A stretch of 64,000 nt of DNA, from assembly GCA_947258975.1 (NCBI GenBank), contig CAMYKK010000022.1, positions 1-64,000 on the forward strand, written 5' to 3'. The position numbers were made by a program, and so were the translations under genes. Origin of the DNA: an uncultured Gammaproteobacteria bacterium. Its GTDB lineage: Bacteria; Pseudomonadota; Gammaproteobacteria; Arenicellales; JAANXG01. Every line of letters begins with the position of its first letter. Positions within the stretch are counted from its first letter, which is position 1. The notes below the pieces were generated by a model that saw only the letters and a program-made list of their open reading frames with translations, did not search any database and was not told where the DNA came from. Shown piece by piece: positions 51,855 to 60,686 of this stretch.

Positions 51855-52303
51855 TAACAGGCCACAGAGCGTAAAGCGGAGTTCGGAGGGCGGAGATCGC
51901 TGTGCGTGTGATCTTCGAACCCCGAAAGAAGGTCCGGACACCGTTCCCCGATCCCCGGCACTGTGGTGCATTATTCCGCGGTGAGCGGATATCTGCATAC
52001 CACGAAGCTCGCCCGGATTGGGTGCGCCTGGTGCTCAACATGACACCGCAACGGCCCTTGGAGATCGAAAATGCGGACAACCGGCTGCGCAACGAGGATC
52101 GGATGTGATACAACGTATAGGCGCGGTCTGGTTGGTGGCCGCGGATGCCGTGGCCGGCGCGACGCGGAATATAATCTATGCAATATAATATACACTGGAT
52201 AATTTTTTGATATCGCGAACAAATCGATGCGAACCGCCGCTAAATCTCTGCAAATTCTGAATCTCGTGTCTGCAACCGGAAGGTTGCTCGGGGGAAATAG
52301 GCG
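51855..52303 (+). other. Intergenic region with no supported gene
   Basis: The 449 bp between the TpsB half-gene and dsbB carry one open frame (51902-52108, plus) with no family features. A very AT-rich stretch at about 52168-52210 could hold the dsbB promoter. No TpsA-type secreted partner is encoded here. Confidence 0.4.
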
Positions 52304-52792
52304 ATGTTGACCGCAAGACGGGTGTACGGCGCGTGCCTGTTGGCGTGTATCGTACTGATGGGCTTCGCGCTCTATCTGCAACACGTCGAGGGCCTGGAAC
52401 CATGCCCATTGTGCATCTTTCAACGCATCGTCTTTGTTACGCTCGCGGTCGTTTGCCTCATTGCACTGGTGCATAACCCGCCGGGATGGGGGCGCCGTGT
52501 GTATGGTGGTGCGGTGCTGGTGTTATCCGCCGCCGGTGCGGCCTTGGCGGCCCGGCACGTGTGGATCCAAATGTTTCCCGAGGTCGCGGAATGCGGGCCG
52601 GGTCTTGGTTACATGCTCGACCGTTTCCCATTGACCGAAGTCTTCAGCAACGTATTGAAGGGCACCGGCGACTGCGCCGATGTCCTGTGGACCTTGTTGG
52701 GTCTTTCAATCCCCGCCTGGACCCTGGTCGTGTTTGTCGTGTTTTTTTTCGTATCGCTGGCCTTTGTGATCCGGCCACCGATGTCTACATAA
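52304..52792 (+). CDS. dsbB: Disulfide bond formation protein DsbB
   Basis: This 162-residue inner-membrane protein with four helices reoxidises DsbA and passes electrons to quinone. The quinone-proximal pair is in LEPCPLCIFQRIV (CxxC) and the second periplasmic pair in VAECGPGLGYML and GTGDCADVLW, as in E. coli DsbB. The essential Arg for quinone binding is in FQRIVF. The length is normal. No dsbA is next to it, as usual. Confidence 0.95.
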   Translation: MLTARRVYGACLLACIVLMGFALYLQHVEGLEPCPLCIFQRIVFVTLAVVCLIALVHNPPGWGRRVYGGAVLVLSAAGAALAARHVWIQMFPEVAECGPGLGYMLDRFPLTEVFSNVLKGTGDCADVLWTLLGLSIPAWTLVVFVVFFFVSLAFVIRPPMST

Positions 52793-52859
52793 CCGGGAAC
52801 ATCCATGGGGTGGTTGTGAGCGGTTCTGAACACCGTAATAAATTGCGTGTGTTCCGCCG

Positions 52860-53215
52860 TTATTGGTCAACTATCAGGTCTCCACTCGGGAAATCAGCGT
52901 AACTGTTTGGGGTTTCGTAGACGCGGATCTTTTTTGCGTGCACATGTCCATTCGTGCGTGTTTTGAGCGCATCCGACATTATTGCATACCAGTGTTTGGC
53001 TAGGTGCTCACAGGTAGGAGGGAACGGCACGAGATACACTTTGAAACCGGGTACGTTCGATACTGCCCCCGCTCCGGACCAGAGTTGTGTAGATTTCGGG
53101 CCTGACATGTCGCATGGATTTCATACCGGTGCCCATGCAAGCTGCGGCATTCAGAAGTATGGTCCGGGATACGGTGTCCGGCATCTATGTATACTTTTCT
53201 AGTTATCTCGTACAT
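52860..53215 (-). pseudogene. queD: Decayed 6-carboxytetrahydropterin synthase (queD-like)
   Basis: The minus strand from ATG 53215 reads MYEITRKVYIDAGHRIPDHT followed by SECRSLHGHRYEIHAT, a near-perfect QueD/PTPS N-terminus with the zinc His of DAGHR and HGH and the active-site Cys. The frame then breaks. The C-terminal piece in another frame reads FKVYLVPFPPTCEHLAKHWY then KIRVYETPNSYADF, the QueD end with the binding-site Glu in YETPN. The middle, including the GMVxDFxDLK and DHxxL segments, is missing: roughly 40-45 codons. Both halves are too short to work. QueD makes the queuosine precursor. Confidence 0.8.
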
Positions 53216-53343
53216 TGAATGTCGACGGTGAGGTATTCAGTATCGATTACATGCATATATCTAATCAAGTAAAAGATATCGTACACTACCCACGAAATGC
53301 GTGTTTATCCGTTGTACAGCGGCGTGATCCGAAATTCAATCTA

Positions 53344-53706
53344 ATGTTCGATGAGGCAAGTCTGACGGCGTTGCGAGAGCTGCTGTTGCGTCAACAGCAG
53401 GAATTGCGGAGCCTGGACAAGACCTGTAGCGACGCGGCGAAGCCTGTCGAACTCGATCAAACCCGGGTCGGGAGGTTGTCGCGGATGGACGCCCTGCAAG
53501 GACAGGCCATGTCTCTCGAACTGAGAAGGCGAAGGCAAGCCGATTTGGAGAGGATCGCAAAGGCGTTGCAGCGTATGGATGAGGGTGAGTACGGGTATTG
53601 CGAGCATTGCGGTCTGGCGATAGCGATCAAACGGCTCGAAATCGATCCCGCGGTCGATCTATGTATCGACTGCGCGAGCCACTTAGAGCGAGAAGCACCG
53701 CGCTAA
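53344..53706 (+). CDS. DksA/TraR-type C4 zinc-finger protein
   Basis: This 120-residue protein has an N-terminal helical part (LTALRELLLRQQQELRSLDK) and a C-terminal zinc finger YGYCEHCGLAIAIKRLEIDPAVDLCIDCASHLE, with ligands CxxC-x(~17)-CxxC. The helix pair before it, RRRRQADLERIAKALQRMDEGEYG, resembles DksA/YbiI/TraR. DksA proper is about 150 residues with DxxDxA at the coiled-coil tip; here LSRMDALQGQAM is the equivalent loop. It probably modulates RNA polymerase. ATG 53344 was chosen; no ribosome-binding site is clear. Confidence 0.88.
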   Translation: MFDEASLTALRELLLRQQQELRSLDKTCSDAAKPVELDQTRVGRLSRMDALQGQAMSLELRRRRQADLERIAKALQRMDEGEYGYCEHCGLAIAIKRLEIDPAVDLCIDCASHLEREAPR

Positions 53707-53726
53707 AATTACCTATCACCGGCCCG

Positions 53727-55037
53727 CTAGCCGGTCTTCCCGATAGAGGCGTTAAGGGTGAGGTGGGCTGCAGCTTGCCGTACGCAGTTCCGTCCCGCCG
53801 CCTTGGCGCGGTACAGAGCTTGATCTGCGGCCTCGATCAAGGCTTCCATGGCGTTACCGTGTTGCGGGAATGTGGCAACTCCCACGCTGATGGTGGCGGA
53901 GATCATATTCCCGCTCGCGGTGTGCACTTTTTTTGCGGCCGCCATGCCGCGAACACGTTCGGCGGTTTCCATCGCGGCATCCCCATCTGTGTCCGGCATG
54001 ATGACCGCGAATTCTTCACCGCCAATGCGGGCTACCCTATCCACCGCTCGCATGTCGCGATTCAGTACTAGGGCGAGGGTACGTAGCGCCCGGTCCCCGG
54101 CGCGGTGACCGTGGCGATCGTTTATGTCCTTGAAGTGATCGACGTCGACCAGCAACAGCGAAAACGGGTGCCCGCTGCGCGTCGCACGGCTGATCTCTTC
54201 GCGGAAGAAGCGATCGAATTCACGGCGCACATACAGGCCGGTCAATTCGTCTCGTGTGGCCAACGTTTCGATCCTGGTCGCCATAGCGTTGAGCGTTTTC
54301 CCGAGTTTACCCAGCTCGTCATCAGTTGGCAGCGCGACGCGGTGATCCAGGTGCCCTTCCCGCAATTGCGAGACCCCCTCGTCCAAGGTGCGAAGTGGAT
54401 TGAGGATCGTGCTTGCGAGCACGAGTCCGCCAATGACGGCAATGAGGATCGCCATCGCGAAGGCCAACAGGGTGGTCACATTGGCATCGGTCTTGGTGTT
54501 TTCGACTCGTTCGACATGTTCTCCCAATTCATCAATAACATATCGATACAGATGGTCGAGCTCGACGATCGCATCATCGATAATTTCGTCGAATAGCTCC
54601 ATGCGATTAGCGGAAGCCCGAGGATCTTCGAAAGGATAGGGGGTGGCGACGAGTTCCGCTCCCAGCGCACGGGCCCGTTGCCAACGTTCCGCTATACGGC
54701 GCAAGGCATCGCGTTCTTCCTCTTCGCCAAAATGCGACCCATCCAGCGCCGTGAGGGCCTGATCGATTTCATCAGCAAGACGCGAGAAATTCTGCTGTTC
54801 TTCTGGGTTGCCATGGATCAAGTAGTCATTGGGAGGCATCACTGCCTTGAGCAAAAGGGTCTGCAGCTCGATTACGGGCATCAGTTCCTGGCGCACCTCT
54901 TCTTCCGCCTCGCCGACGTCTTCGACTATTTTTGCAAGATAAAAAGTCCCGGACGCCGCCAGCAGCAGCATGGGTACCAGCATGACGCTTGTGGCGAGGA
55001 CGGTACGCGCGCCAACGGACGAGGAAAGGTGTTTCAT
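53727..55037 (-). CDS. Membrane diguanylate cyclase with HAMP and GGDEF domains
   Basis: This 436-residue protein has a helix at about residues 10-34 and a mainly helical periplasmic domain up to ~180 (a four-helix-bundle-like sensor). A second helix (~182-207: LLAFAMAILIAVIGGLVLAST) is followed by HAMP ILNPLRTLDEGVSQLREGHLDHRV and a short linker to GGDEF DELTGLYVRREFD. The active loop is GGEEF, and RAVD five residues upstream is a probable inhibitory site. DVDHFKDINDRHGHRAGD is intact. ATG 55037 begins at the first helix; the frame extends to 55169. It converges with the DksA-like gene. Confidence 0.92.
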   Translation of the reverse strand: MKHLSSSVGARTVLATSVMLVPMLLLAASGTFYLAKIVEDVGEAEEEVRQELMPVIELQTLLLKAVMPPNDYLIHGNPEEQQNFSRLADEIDQALTALDGSHFGEEEERDALRRIAERWQRARALGAELVATPYPFEDPRASANRMELFDEIIDDAIVELDHLYRYVIDELGEHVERVENTKTDANVTTLLAFAMAILIAVIGGLVLASTILNPLRTLDEGVSQLREGHLDHRVALPTDDELGKLGKTLNAMATRIETLATRDELTGLYVRREFDRFFREEISRATRSGHPFSLLLVDVDHFKDINDRHGHRAGDRALRTLALVLNRDMRAVDRVARIGGEEFAVIMPDTDGDAAMETAERVRGMAAAKKVHTASGNMISATISVGVATFPQHGNAMEALIEAADQALYRAKAAGRNCVRQAAAHLTLNASIGKTG

Positions 55038-55464
55038 GTTTACAAGCCACCTGCGCAAGGTCGTATCCGCGGAGAAACCGTGTGCTATTGAGTCCTCCCA
55101 TGTGAAACCCCATGCCCGATGAGCGTTACGAGTGTTGGGACGAATTCCGCCGCCGGGATTTCGGATCAAATATCCTATCGAATTAGTATGGCTTAACTTA
55201 AGGTATTCGCAAATGCGTCAAGTGCCGCATCCATGCGATACGGAACACAGGTGTGGGTGCACCGTCATGGACTGCGATAATACTATGCGCAGCATGCCGG
55301 ATGCGCTGAGTAGAAATCGAATCGGCCCCCCAAGAGGGCCTGGGCGTAAAGGTCCCGATCTTTTCTAATCGCCACAGCGCAGCGCCCGCCAATCGCATCG
55401 CCGTCAATCGGGATCTGGTGCATTAGGCGGCTGGTTAGTCCACCGTCTGAGTGCGCAATGCGCC
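55038..55464. other. Intergenic region with no supported gene
   Basis: The 427 bp between the diguanylate cyclase and the following minus-strand gene hold no credible open frame. A GGAT/ATCC-rich patch around 55140-55175 and a GC palindrome CCCCCCAAGAGGGCCTGGG near 55326 are the only structures noted, both weak. Confidence 0.35.
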
Positions 55465-55857
55465 TCAGGGCATCTGGATCTTGCCGCCCCCCGGAAGATC
55501 ACCGGGTCCGCCGGGACCTACTTGCGGCATCACGATAGATGAACTCGCCTGACGCCTGAATTCCTTGAGCTCTTCCACGGTCTGGTCGACGGCCTTCTTG
55601 GCTTCCTCGGCGAATCGCTCAATCGCTTCATCGAGCGAGCCTGCACCGATCTCGAAGCTGACCGGCACTGTGCCCACCGGTGTGAGCAGTTGTGCCTGAC
55701 CGACATACAGCGCTGATCGGCTCGTATCCGCTGATCCGTCGGCTTTGACCGGTGTGAGCCGGCGTACGGTTCCCATCTTCCTATCGGTGAACGTCTCCTC
55801 ATGATAAAGATCGGTGGGATCCATCTCGAGGTCGGTTGCGTTGACATTAGGTTCCAC
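55465..55857 (-). CDS. Conserved cytoplasmic hypothetical protein (130 aa)
   Basis: The product reads NATDLEMDPTDLYHEETFTD, RKMGTVRRLTPVKADGSAD, then YVGQAQLLTPVGTVPVSFEIGAGSLDEAIERFAEEAKKAV and a Gly/Pro-rich tail ending GGGKIQMP. I recall similar short proteins in Chromatiales-like bacteria, without a function. Mixed beta then helix. GTG 55857 gives a start just before the conserved part; a TTG 18 bases further up is also possible. It stands alone. Confidence 0.65.
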   Translation of the reverse strand: MEPNVNATDLEMDPTDLYHEETFTDRKMGTVRRLTPVKADGSADTSRSALYVGQAQLLTPVGTVPVSFEIGAGSLDEAIERFAEEAKKAVDQTVEELKEFRRQASSSIVMPQVGPGGPGDLPGGGKIQMP

Positions 55858-56220
55858 GATGCTTCTACACTCCAAGTTCGCTGGGGATACGGGCTAGAGG
55901 GTACCATCTGATGGCGGTCGGTTTCGATAGGAGGCCATCGGAATCCGCTCCCGGTCGATTCGCATCGCTGGGCTGGAGACGGACCGACGGGCGCAGACCG
56001 GCCGGATAATCGTCCGCCACTACGCGGGTTTGGCATTAGTTTTTCACGACCCTCCCGGGTGGTGGTATTGTTAGTTGATTCGGGCCATACCTAGGTTATC
56101 GCCTGTGTTGCGGCCATCTGGTCCGGCTAGTAATACGTGTATAGTATTCAGCCGAGATTCCCCCCGGCGGCGCCACGCGCCGAGTCCACAACAGAACTCG
56201 AGGCATTGAAGGAGGCAGTA
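55858..56220 (+). other. Region upstream of gloA
   Basis: The 363 bp hold the divergent promoters of the hypothetical gene and gloA. The last 12 bp carry the AAGGAGG ribosome-binding site of gloA. Nothing else is supported, although the gloA frame is open back to 56137. Confidence 0.4.
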
Positions 56221-56661
56221 TTGGAATACTTGCATACAATGATCCGCATCAGCGATATCGACGCATCGTTGGATTTCTTTTGTAATAAATTGAGCCTGGT
56301 GGAAATCAGCCGCAGAGAATCCCCCGAGGGCCGTTACACTCTGATATTCCTCGCGGCGCCCAACGATAGCGATCGTGCGAAGCGAGACAAAGCGCCGATG
56401 GTGGAGTTAACTTATAACTGGGATCCCGAGCAGTACTCGGGCGGCCGTAACTTCGGGCACTTGGCGTACCGAGTCGATAATATCTACGAGGTTTGTCGGC
56501 GTTTGATGGAGGGCGGCGTGACGATAAACCGGCCGCCCAGAGACGGTCACATGGCTTTCGTCCGCTCGCCCGATCAAATCTCCATTGAGTTGCTGCAAAA
56601 AGGAGAACCGCTGCCAGCGCAGGAACCGTGGGCATCCATGGCGAACACGGGTGATTGGTAG
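56221..56661 (+). CDS. gloA: Lactoylglutathione lyase (glyoxalase I)
   Basis: This 146-residue VOC-fold metalloenzyme turns the methylglyoxal-glutathione adduct into S-lactoylglutathione. It matches the GloA pattern: [24 protein letters not shown] (first His ligand), [10 protein letters not shown] (Glu ligand), [18 protein letters not shown] (His ligand) and [17 protein letters not shown] (Glu ligand). The start is TTG 56221, five bases after AAGGAGG, giving MEYLHTM where the family has MRLLHTM. It stands upstream of cspA by 287 bp. Confidence 0.92.
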   Translation: MEYLHTMIRISDIDASLDFFCNKLSLVEISRRESPEGRYTLIFLAAPNDSDRAKRDKAPMVELTYNWDPEQYSGGRNFGHLAYRVDNIYEVCRRLMEGGVTINRPPRDGHMAFVRSPDQISIELLQKGEPLPAQEPWASMANTGDW

Positions 56662-56948
56662 TGCCAAGGCGGGTGACTGATTGATCAATTCCGGCACTGT
56701 GCGGCCACTCGCGTGTGCCAAAACCGCGCGTTGCGAGGAGAGTTTCTTTAAGCGGGATTGTGTTATACTGGTACGCTAGGCGGTAGGCTCAAAAAATTGA
56801 CGTTCACCGTCGTATAAATAAAGTTGGCACTAGTTCTAAATTGCATGTTATTCAGGTCATCTACAAAGTACCCTCCCGGTTCTATCCCTGTATGCCTCGT
56901 ATGATTTGCAATAGGACGGATATATATTTAATACAGAGGTAAGATTAC
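56662..56948 (+). promoter_or_regulatory. Long leader region of the cold-shock gene
   Basis: A 287-bp gap precedes cspA, in keeping with the long structured 5' leaders of csp mRNAs. TATACT at 56764-56769 is the best -10 match but lacks a good -35; TTGGCA at 56824-56829 with GTTATT 17 bp on is another weak pair. I could not confirm a cold box. Confidence 0.35.
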
Positions 56949-57155
56949 ATGGCTACAGGTACCGTCAAATGGTTTAACGAATCCAAAGGCTACGGCTTTA
57001 TTTCCCCATCCGACGGCAATCAGGATGTATTTGTACATTATTCCGCTATCGTAGGAAGTGGATACCGGTCCCTGGCAGAAGGTCAGACCGTGACCTTTGA
57101 GGTGGAAAACGGTCCAAAGGGCCTGCAAGCGGCTCAGGTCAAAGTCGACGGTTAA
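56949..57155 (+). CDS. Cold-shock protein of the CspA family
   Basis: This 68-residue single OB-fold RNA chaperone has [17 protein letters not shown] (RNP1 KGYGFI) and DVFVHYSAI (RNP2). Usual bulky residues of the binding face are kept (Trp10, Phe11, Phe18, Phe30, His32). An AGAGGTAAG site precedes ATG 56949. An RRM protein gene follows, with a CCCGCAA-CAGT-TTGCGGG hairpin between the two. Whether it is cold-induced cannot be told from sequence. Confidence 0.95.
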   Translation: MATGTVKWFNESKGYGFISPSDGNQDVFVHYSAIVGSGYRSLAEGQTVTFEVENGPKGLQAAQVKVDG

Positions 57156-57184
57156 TTCTTCATCCACTTCTATCATACGTGCTC

Positions 57185-57202
57185 CCCGCAACAGTTTGCG
57201 GG
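57185..57202 (+). terminator. Hairpin between cspA and the RRM gene
   Basis: CCCGCAA-CAGT-TTGCGGG is a perfect 7-bp stem 29 bp after the cspA stop. Only CGGCAATT follows, with no T run, so it is a weak terminator or a processing/attenuation element. Confidence 0.45.
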
Positions 57203-57256
57203 CGGCAATTATTGTCCTAACTGGTGTTGGTTCTCATCGATTGGCGAGGGTGAGTT

Positions 57257-57535
57257 TTGAAAAAAATGTTCGTGGGTAATTTACCAAGCGATGCATCCGA
57301 AGACGGGGTTCGCGAGTTGTTCTCAGAGTTTGGAACGGTGCGTTCAATTCAACTGGCCTCCGATGTTTTTACCGGAAGATGCCGGGGCTTTGGTTTCATA
57401 GAAATGGAAGGGCACGAGGCCAGAGCGGCTATCGCCGGTCTCGACGGTAAGACCTTTGGCGGAAAATCGCTGAAGGTCCGCTATGAAGACACCCGTGGCC
57501 GCGGACGGGGCAGTAAGAAAAGACGGCGTCGCTGA
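57257..57535 (+). CDS. RRM-domain RNA-binding protein
   Basis: This 92-residue protein is one RRM with a basic tail. RNP2 is MFVGNLP near the start, RNP1 is RCRGFGFIEM near residue 46. The tail RGRGRGSKKRRRR binds RNA nonspecifically. TTG 57257 is likely the start: GAGGG lies six bases upstream and family members begin MKKIFVGNL; ATG 57266 would lose three residues. Such small RRM proteins are often cold-induced in bacteria, and the cspA gene lies 101 bp upstream. Confidence 0.92.
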   Translation: MKKMFVGNLPSDASEDGVRELFSEFGTVRSIQLASDVFTGRCRGFGFIEMEGHEARAAIAGLDGKTFGGKSLKVRYEDTRGRGRGSKKRRRR

Positions 57536-57954
57536 CACGGAAATCAAGGGTAAATGCGGCGATTGACGGTACGGCGTGTACCTGAGCTTTCCACGGATTG
57601 AATATCCGTGACACTATCTCTTAGCCCATCTGAAGTAAACGCCAGGAAGTAGTTTGCTCTAGTTTTCTCTGGGCGTACCCTTTTTCACGCTCGACCGGAA
57701 TCCGTGGGCCTGCAATCACCTCGATATTTTTTCCGGTAAACGCGAACGTGTCCCATCGTCCACGGGGAGTTGACGCCGGATAACTTCTTGTAAGCAATGA
57801 TGGTTAATCGTCTTTCGGGCGCACAGCGCGCTGGATGGAATTCAATTTTTTGCAAATATTCAAACGACGAGGGATGCGGCCAAGGAGTGGAGTGATCTCT
57901 GCAGACGTTGAGTTTAAACTTTATCATTCAGGTGTATAACAGGAGCTGATCGAA
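57536..57954 (+). other. Intergenic region with no supported gene
   Basis: The 419 bp before the Spy-like gene hold only an open frame on the minus strand (57685-57927) with no family features. An ACAGGAG ribosome-binding site for the next gene lies at the end. No terminator after the RRM gene was convincing. Confidence 0.4.
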
Positions 57955-58539
57955 ATGAAACATTCTTTAGCCATGACGCTGTTTTTGTTACTGACGTCGG
58001 CGGGGATTTTCTCCGCCGGTGCGGCATTTGGTGAGACAGAGCATGACGCGCGCCATCATAAACGCCATATGGCCGGAGGCGAGCACCATGGTGCTGGCGG
58101 CAGGCATGGCGAACAACACGCAATGCACCATGGTCGTGACGGACGTGCGGGGCACCACGGGGAGCACGGCCGATCTATGGGCAAGGAGTTGTTTGCGCGG
58201 CATTGGAAACAAACGCTTAGTCCAGAACAACGAGCACAGGTGGATCAACTGCGCGTCAACCATGCCAAGGCTGATACGCCGCTTCGGGCGAAGATGAGTT
58301 GGATCAAGGCTGATCTGGCAGTGCTCGCTACAGCGCACGAGCCCGACACCGCGGCGATCCAGCAACACATCGACGAACTGCTCGCACTGAAAAAAGAGGT
58401 CATGCAACAGCGCTACGGTCACATTGCGGCGGTCCGCACGGTCCTAACGGAGGATCAACGCGCCTCCTACGACATGATGATTCTGAAACATGCCAATCAA
58501 TCGAAACGGGGCGGGCGGTGGAAAACCCGCCTGGACTGA
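57955..58539 (+). CDS. His-rich periplasmic Spy/CpxP-like protein
   Basis: This 194-residue protein has a signal peptide (MKHSLAMTLFLLLTSAGIFS, cleavage near residue 28). A His/Gly-rich segment of about residues 30-75 follows (HHKRHMAGGEHHGAGGRHG, then GRAGHHGEHGRS). The helical Spy-like domain has LSPEQRAQVDQLRVNH and LTEDQRASYDMMILKH, close to the LTxxQ motif. Spy and CpxP are envelope chaperones and stress sensors; the His tract suggests metal binding. ACAGGAG precedes the ATG. It stands alone, with no CpxRA pair next to it. Confidence 0.82.
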   Translation: MKHSLAMTLFLLLTSAGIFSAGAAFGETEHDARHHKRHMAGGEHHGAGGRHGEQHAMHHGRDGRAGHHGEHGRSMGKELFARHWKQTLSPEQRAQVDQLRVNHAKADTPLRAKMSWIKADLAVLATAHEPDTAAIQQHIDELLALKKEVMQQRYGHIAAVRTVLTEDQRASYDMMILKHANQSKRGGRWKTRLD

Positions 58540-58748
58540 CGAACGTTTTCGCTTCTGCCCCGGCACCGCGGCTCGGATCATGCCCCCGAATCGGTGCCGG
58601 GGAGGTGGCCCGCCCGGGAATCGCCGCCAACCCCTGCGCGGTCATCACGCCATAGAGACGAGATACCAGAAGCGAACTTCAAAATCCTGTTCGTCGCGCC
58701 ACGCACCGCTTTTATTCGGCGCGGGTGTGTTGCGGATATTTGATACCC

Positions 58749-60596
58749 ATGACCGGCCTTTCCATCAACCGCATTCGCAATATCGCCATTATTGCCCACG
58801 TCGATCACGGTAAGACCACCCTGGTTGATAAGTTGTTGCAGCAGTCGGGCACCTTGAAGACCCGTGGCGTCGCCATAGAGCGAGTGCTCGATTCTAATGA
58901 TCTCGAGAAAGAACGAGGCATCACAATTCTTTCTAAGAATACCGCCATTGCTTGGCAAGATTACCGGATCAATATCGTGGATACCCCGGGTCATGCGGAT
59001 TTCGGTGGCGAAGTCGAGCGTATACTGTCGATGGTGGACTCGGTACTGTTGTTGGTAGATGCCGTGGAGGGCCCGATGCCTCAAACACGCTTCGTCACCC
59101 AGAAAGCGTTTGCACACGGTCTGATCCCGATTGTGGTGATCAATAAAATCGATCGCGATGGTGCACGTGCGCATTGGGTTTTGGATCAGACATTCGAACT
59201 CTTCGATCGTTTGGGCGCTACTGACGAGCAGCTGGATTTTCCAGTCGTTTATACCTCGGCACTCCAGGGAACGGCAACCCTGGATATTGCCCAGCCGGGG
59301 GTCGATCTCACGCCGCTTTTCGACACCATTGTTACCTACACGCCGCCGCCGGAAGTTGATGTCGAGGGACCATTTCAAATGCAGATCTCGTCTTTGGACT
59401 TTTCCACTTACGTCGGCGCGATTGGTATCGGCCGTATCAAGCGAGGCACCGTCCAACGCAACGCGTCGGTGGTCATTCTTGATCGCGACGGGCGCGACCG
59501 CCCCGGACGCATTCTGCAGATATTCGTGTTTATGGGCTTGAACCGTGTGGAGGTCGAGCGCGCGCAGGCCGGTGACATCATCGCGGTGACCGGTATCGAA
59601 GACGTGGGCATTTCCGATACCTTGTGCGATCCAGAACATCCTGATCGCTTAGAGATGCTGCGCGTGGACGAGCCGACTATTAGCATGACCTTCCAAGTCA
59701 ACAATTCCCCGTATTGCGGCCGGGATGGTAAGTACCTGACCTCTCGACAGCTCGACGAACGGTTACAGCGGGAGGCGGTTCACAATGTCGCACTTCGCGT
59801 GAGCGCAACCGATGATCCCGAGAAGTTCGTCGTAGCCGGGCGTGGTGAATTGCATCTTGCTATCCTGTTGGAGAACATGCGCCGCGAGGGCTACGAAGTT
59901 GCGGTGTCGCGCCCGGAGGTTATCTACCGGGAACGCGAAGGGGTACGCGAAGAACCCTGGGAGCAACTGACGGTAGAGGTCGAGGAACAACACCAGGGCA
60001 CGACCATGGAAGCCATAGGTCAGCGCCGGGGCGAAGTCACGGAATTGCGGCCGGACGGCCGTGGTCGGGTGCGGCTGGATTATCTGATACCGGCCAGGGG
60101 ACTCATTGGTTTCCAGTCGGATTTTTTGACCCTGACCTCCGGCAGCGGAACGCTGTATCACGTGTTTGATTGTTACCGCCCCGCGCTGCCGGAGGAGCTC
60201 GCGGAGCGCCGCAACGGCGCACTAATTTCCAACGCGACCGGTAAGACGCTGGCGTACGCGTTGTTTAATCTTCAAGCGCGCGGCCGTCTGTTGATCGGTG
60301 CCGGAGAGGAGGTGTACGAAGGTCAGGTCATCGGCATTCACAGTCGTAATAACGATCTGACGGTAAATCCCATGAAGGCAAAACAACTCACTAATGTTCG
60401 TGCGGCGGCCAAAGACGACAATGTGTTACTGAATCCACCGCTGCGCATGGGGCTTGAGCAGGGACTGGAATTCATCGACCGGGATGAATTATTGGAGATC
60501 ACCCCAGCGCACATCCGTGTACGCAAACGGCACTTAAAGGAATACGAGCGCAAACGCGCTTCCCGTGGGAGCGGCATGGTGCCGCGAAGATCTTGA
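58749..60596 (+). CDS. typA: Ribosome-associated GTPase TypA/BipA
   Basis: This 615-residue translational GTPase has G1 AHVDHGKTT, G2 around GITILSKNTA, G3 DTPGHADFGGEVE and G4 NKIDRDGA, then EF-G-like domains and the BipA C-terminal domain (GRLLIGAGEEVYEGQVIG, KQLTNVRAAAKDD). It helps ribosome assembly and growth in cold or stress. ATG 58749 (MTGLSINRIRNIAIIAHVDHG) is the normal start. The last ten codons (RGSGMVPRRS) come from a REP-like repeat, copy C, which also supplies the stop codon; ordinary BipA ends near the ERKRA stretch. Confidence 0.95.
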   Translation: MTGLSINRIRNIAIIAHVDHGKTTLVDKLLQQSGTLKTRGVAIERVLDSNDLEKERGITILSKNTAIAWQDYRINIVDTPGHADFGGEVERILSMVDSVLLLVDAVEGPMPQTRFVTQKAFAHGLIPIVVINKIDRDGARAHWVLDQTFELFDRLGATDEQLDFPVVYTSALQGTATLDIAQPGVDLTPLFDTIVTYTPPPEVDVEGPFQMQISSLDFSTYVGAIGIGRIKRGTVQRNASVVILDRDGRDRPGRILQIFVFMGLNRVEVERAQAGDIIAVTGIEDVGISDTLCDPEHPDRLEMLRVDEPTISMTFQVNNSPYCGRDGKYLTSRQLDERLQREAVHNVALRVSATDDPEKFVVAGRGELHLAILLENMRREGYEVAVSRPEVIYREREGVREEPWEQLTVEVEEQHQGTTMEAIGQRRGEVTELRPDGRGRVRLDYLIPARGLIGFQSDFLTLTSGSGTLYHVFDCYRPALPEELAERRNGALISNATGKTLAYALFNLQARGRLLIGAGEEVYEGQVIGIHSRNNDLTVNPMKAKQLTNVRAAAKDDNVLLNPPLRMGLEQGLEFIDRDELLEITPAHIRVRKRHLKEYERKRASRGSGMVPRRS

Positions 60597-60613
60597 CAAC
60601 ATGTCACTCACGC
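60565..60613 (+). repeat. REP-like palindrome, copy C, overlapping the typA 3' end
   Basis: The element starts GTGGGAGCGGCATGGTGCCG and continues CGAAGATCTTGACAACATG, with TCACTCACGC at the end. It matches copy B at 18754 over about 45 bp, with a weakened closing arm (CTCACGC for CTCCCAC). The TGA of typA (60594-60596) lies inside it. Confidence 0.75.
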
Positions 60614-60686
60614 ATCTATTTAGTGTCATTCTCCGACATCCCTGACTATCTGCGAACGGGCGGGGTCGTAGACCCCAATGTTGCGC

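Noticed and set aside
57685-57927. Open frame of 80 codons before the Spy-like gene
   Set aside because: No start context, no similarity, and it faces away from its neighbours in a normal promoter gap.
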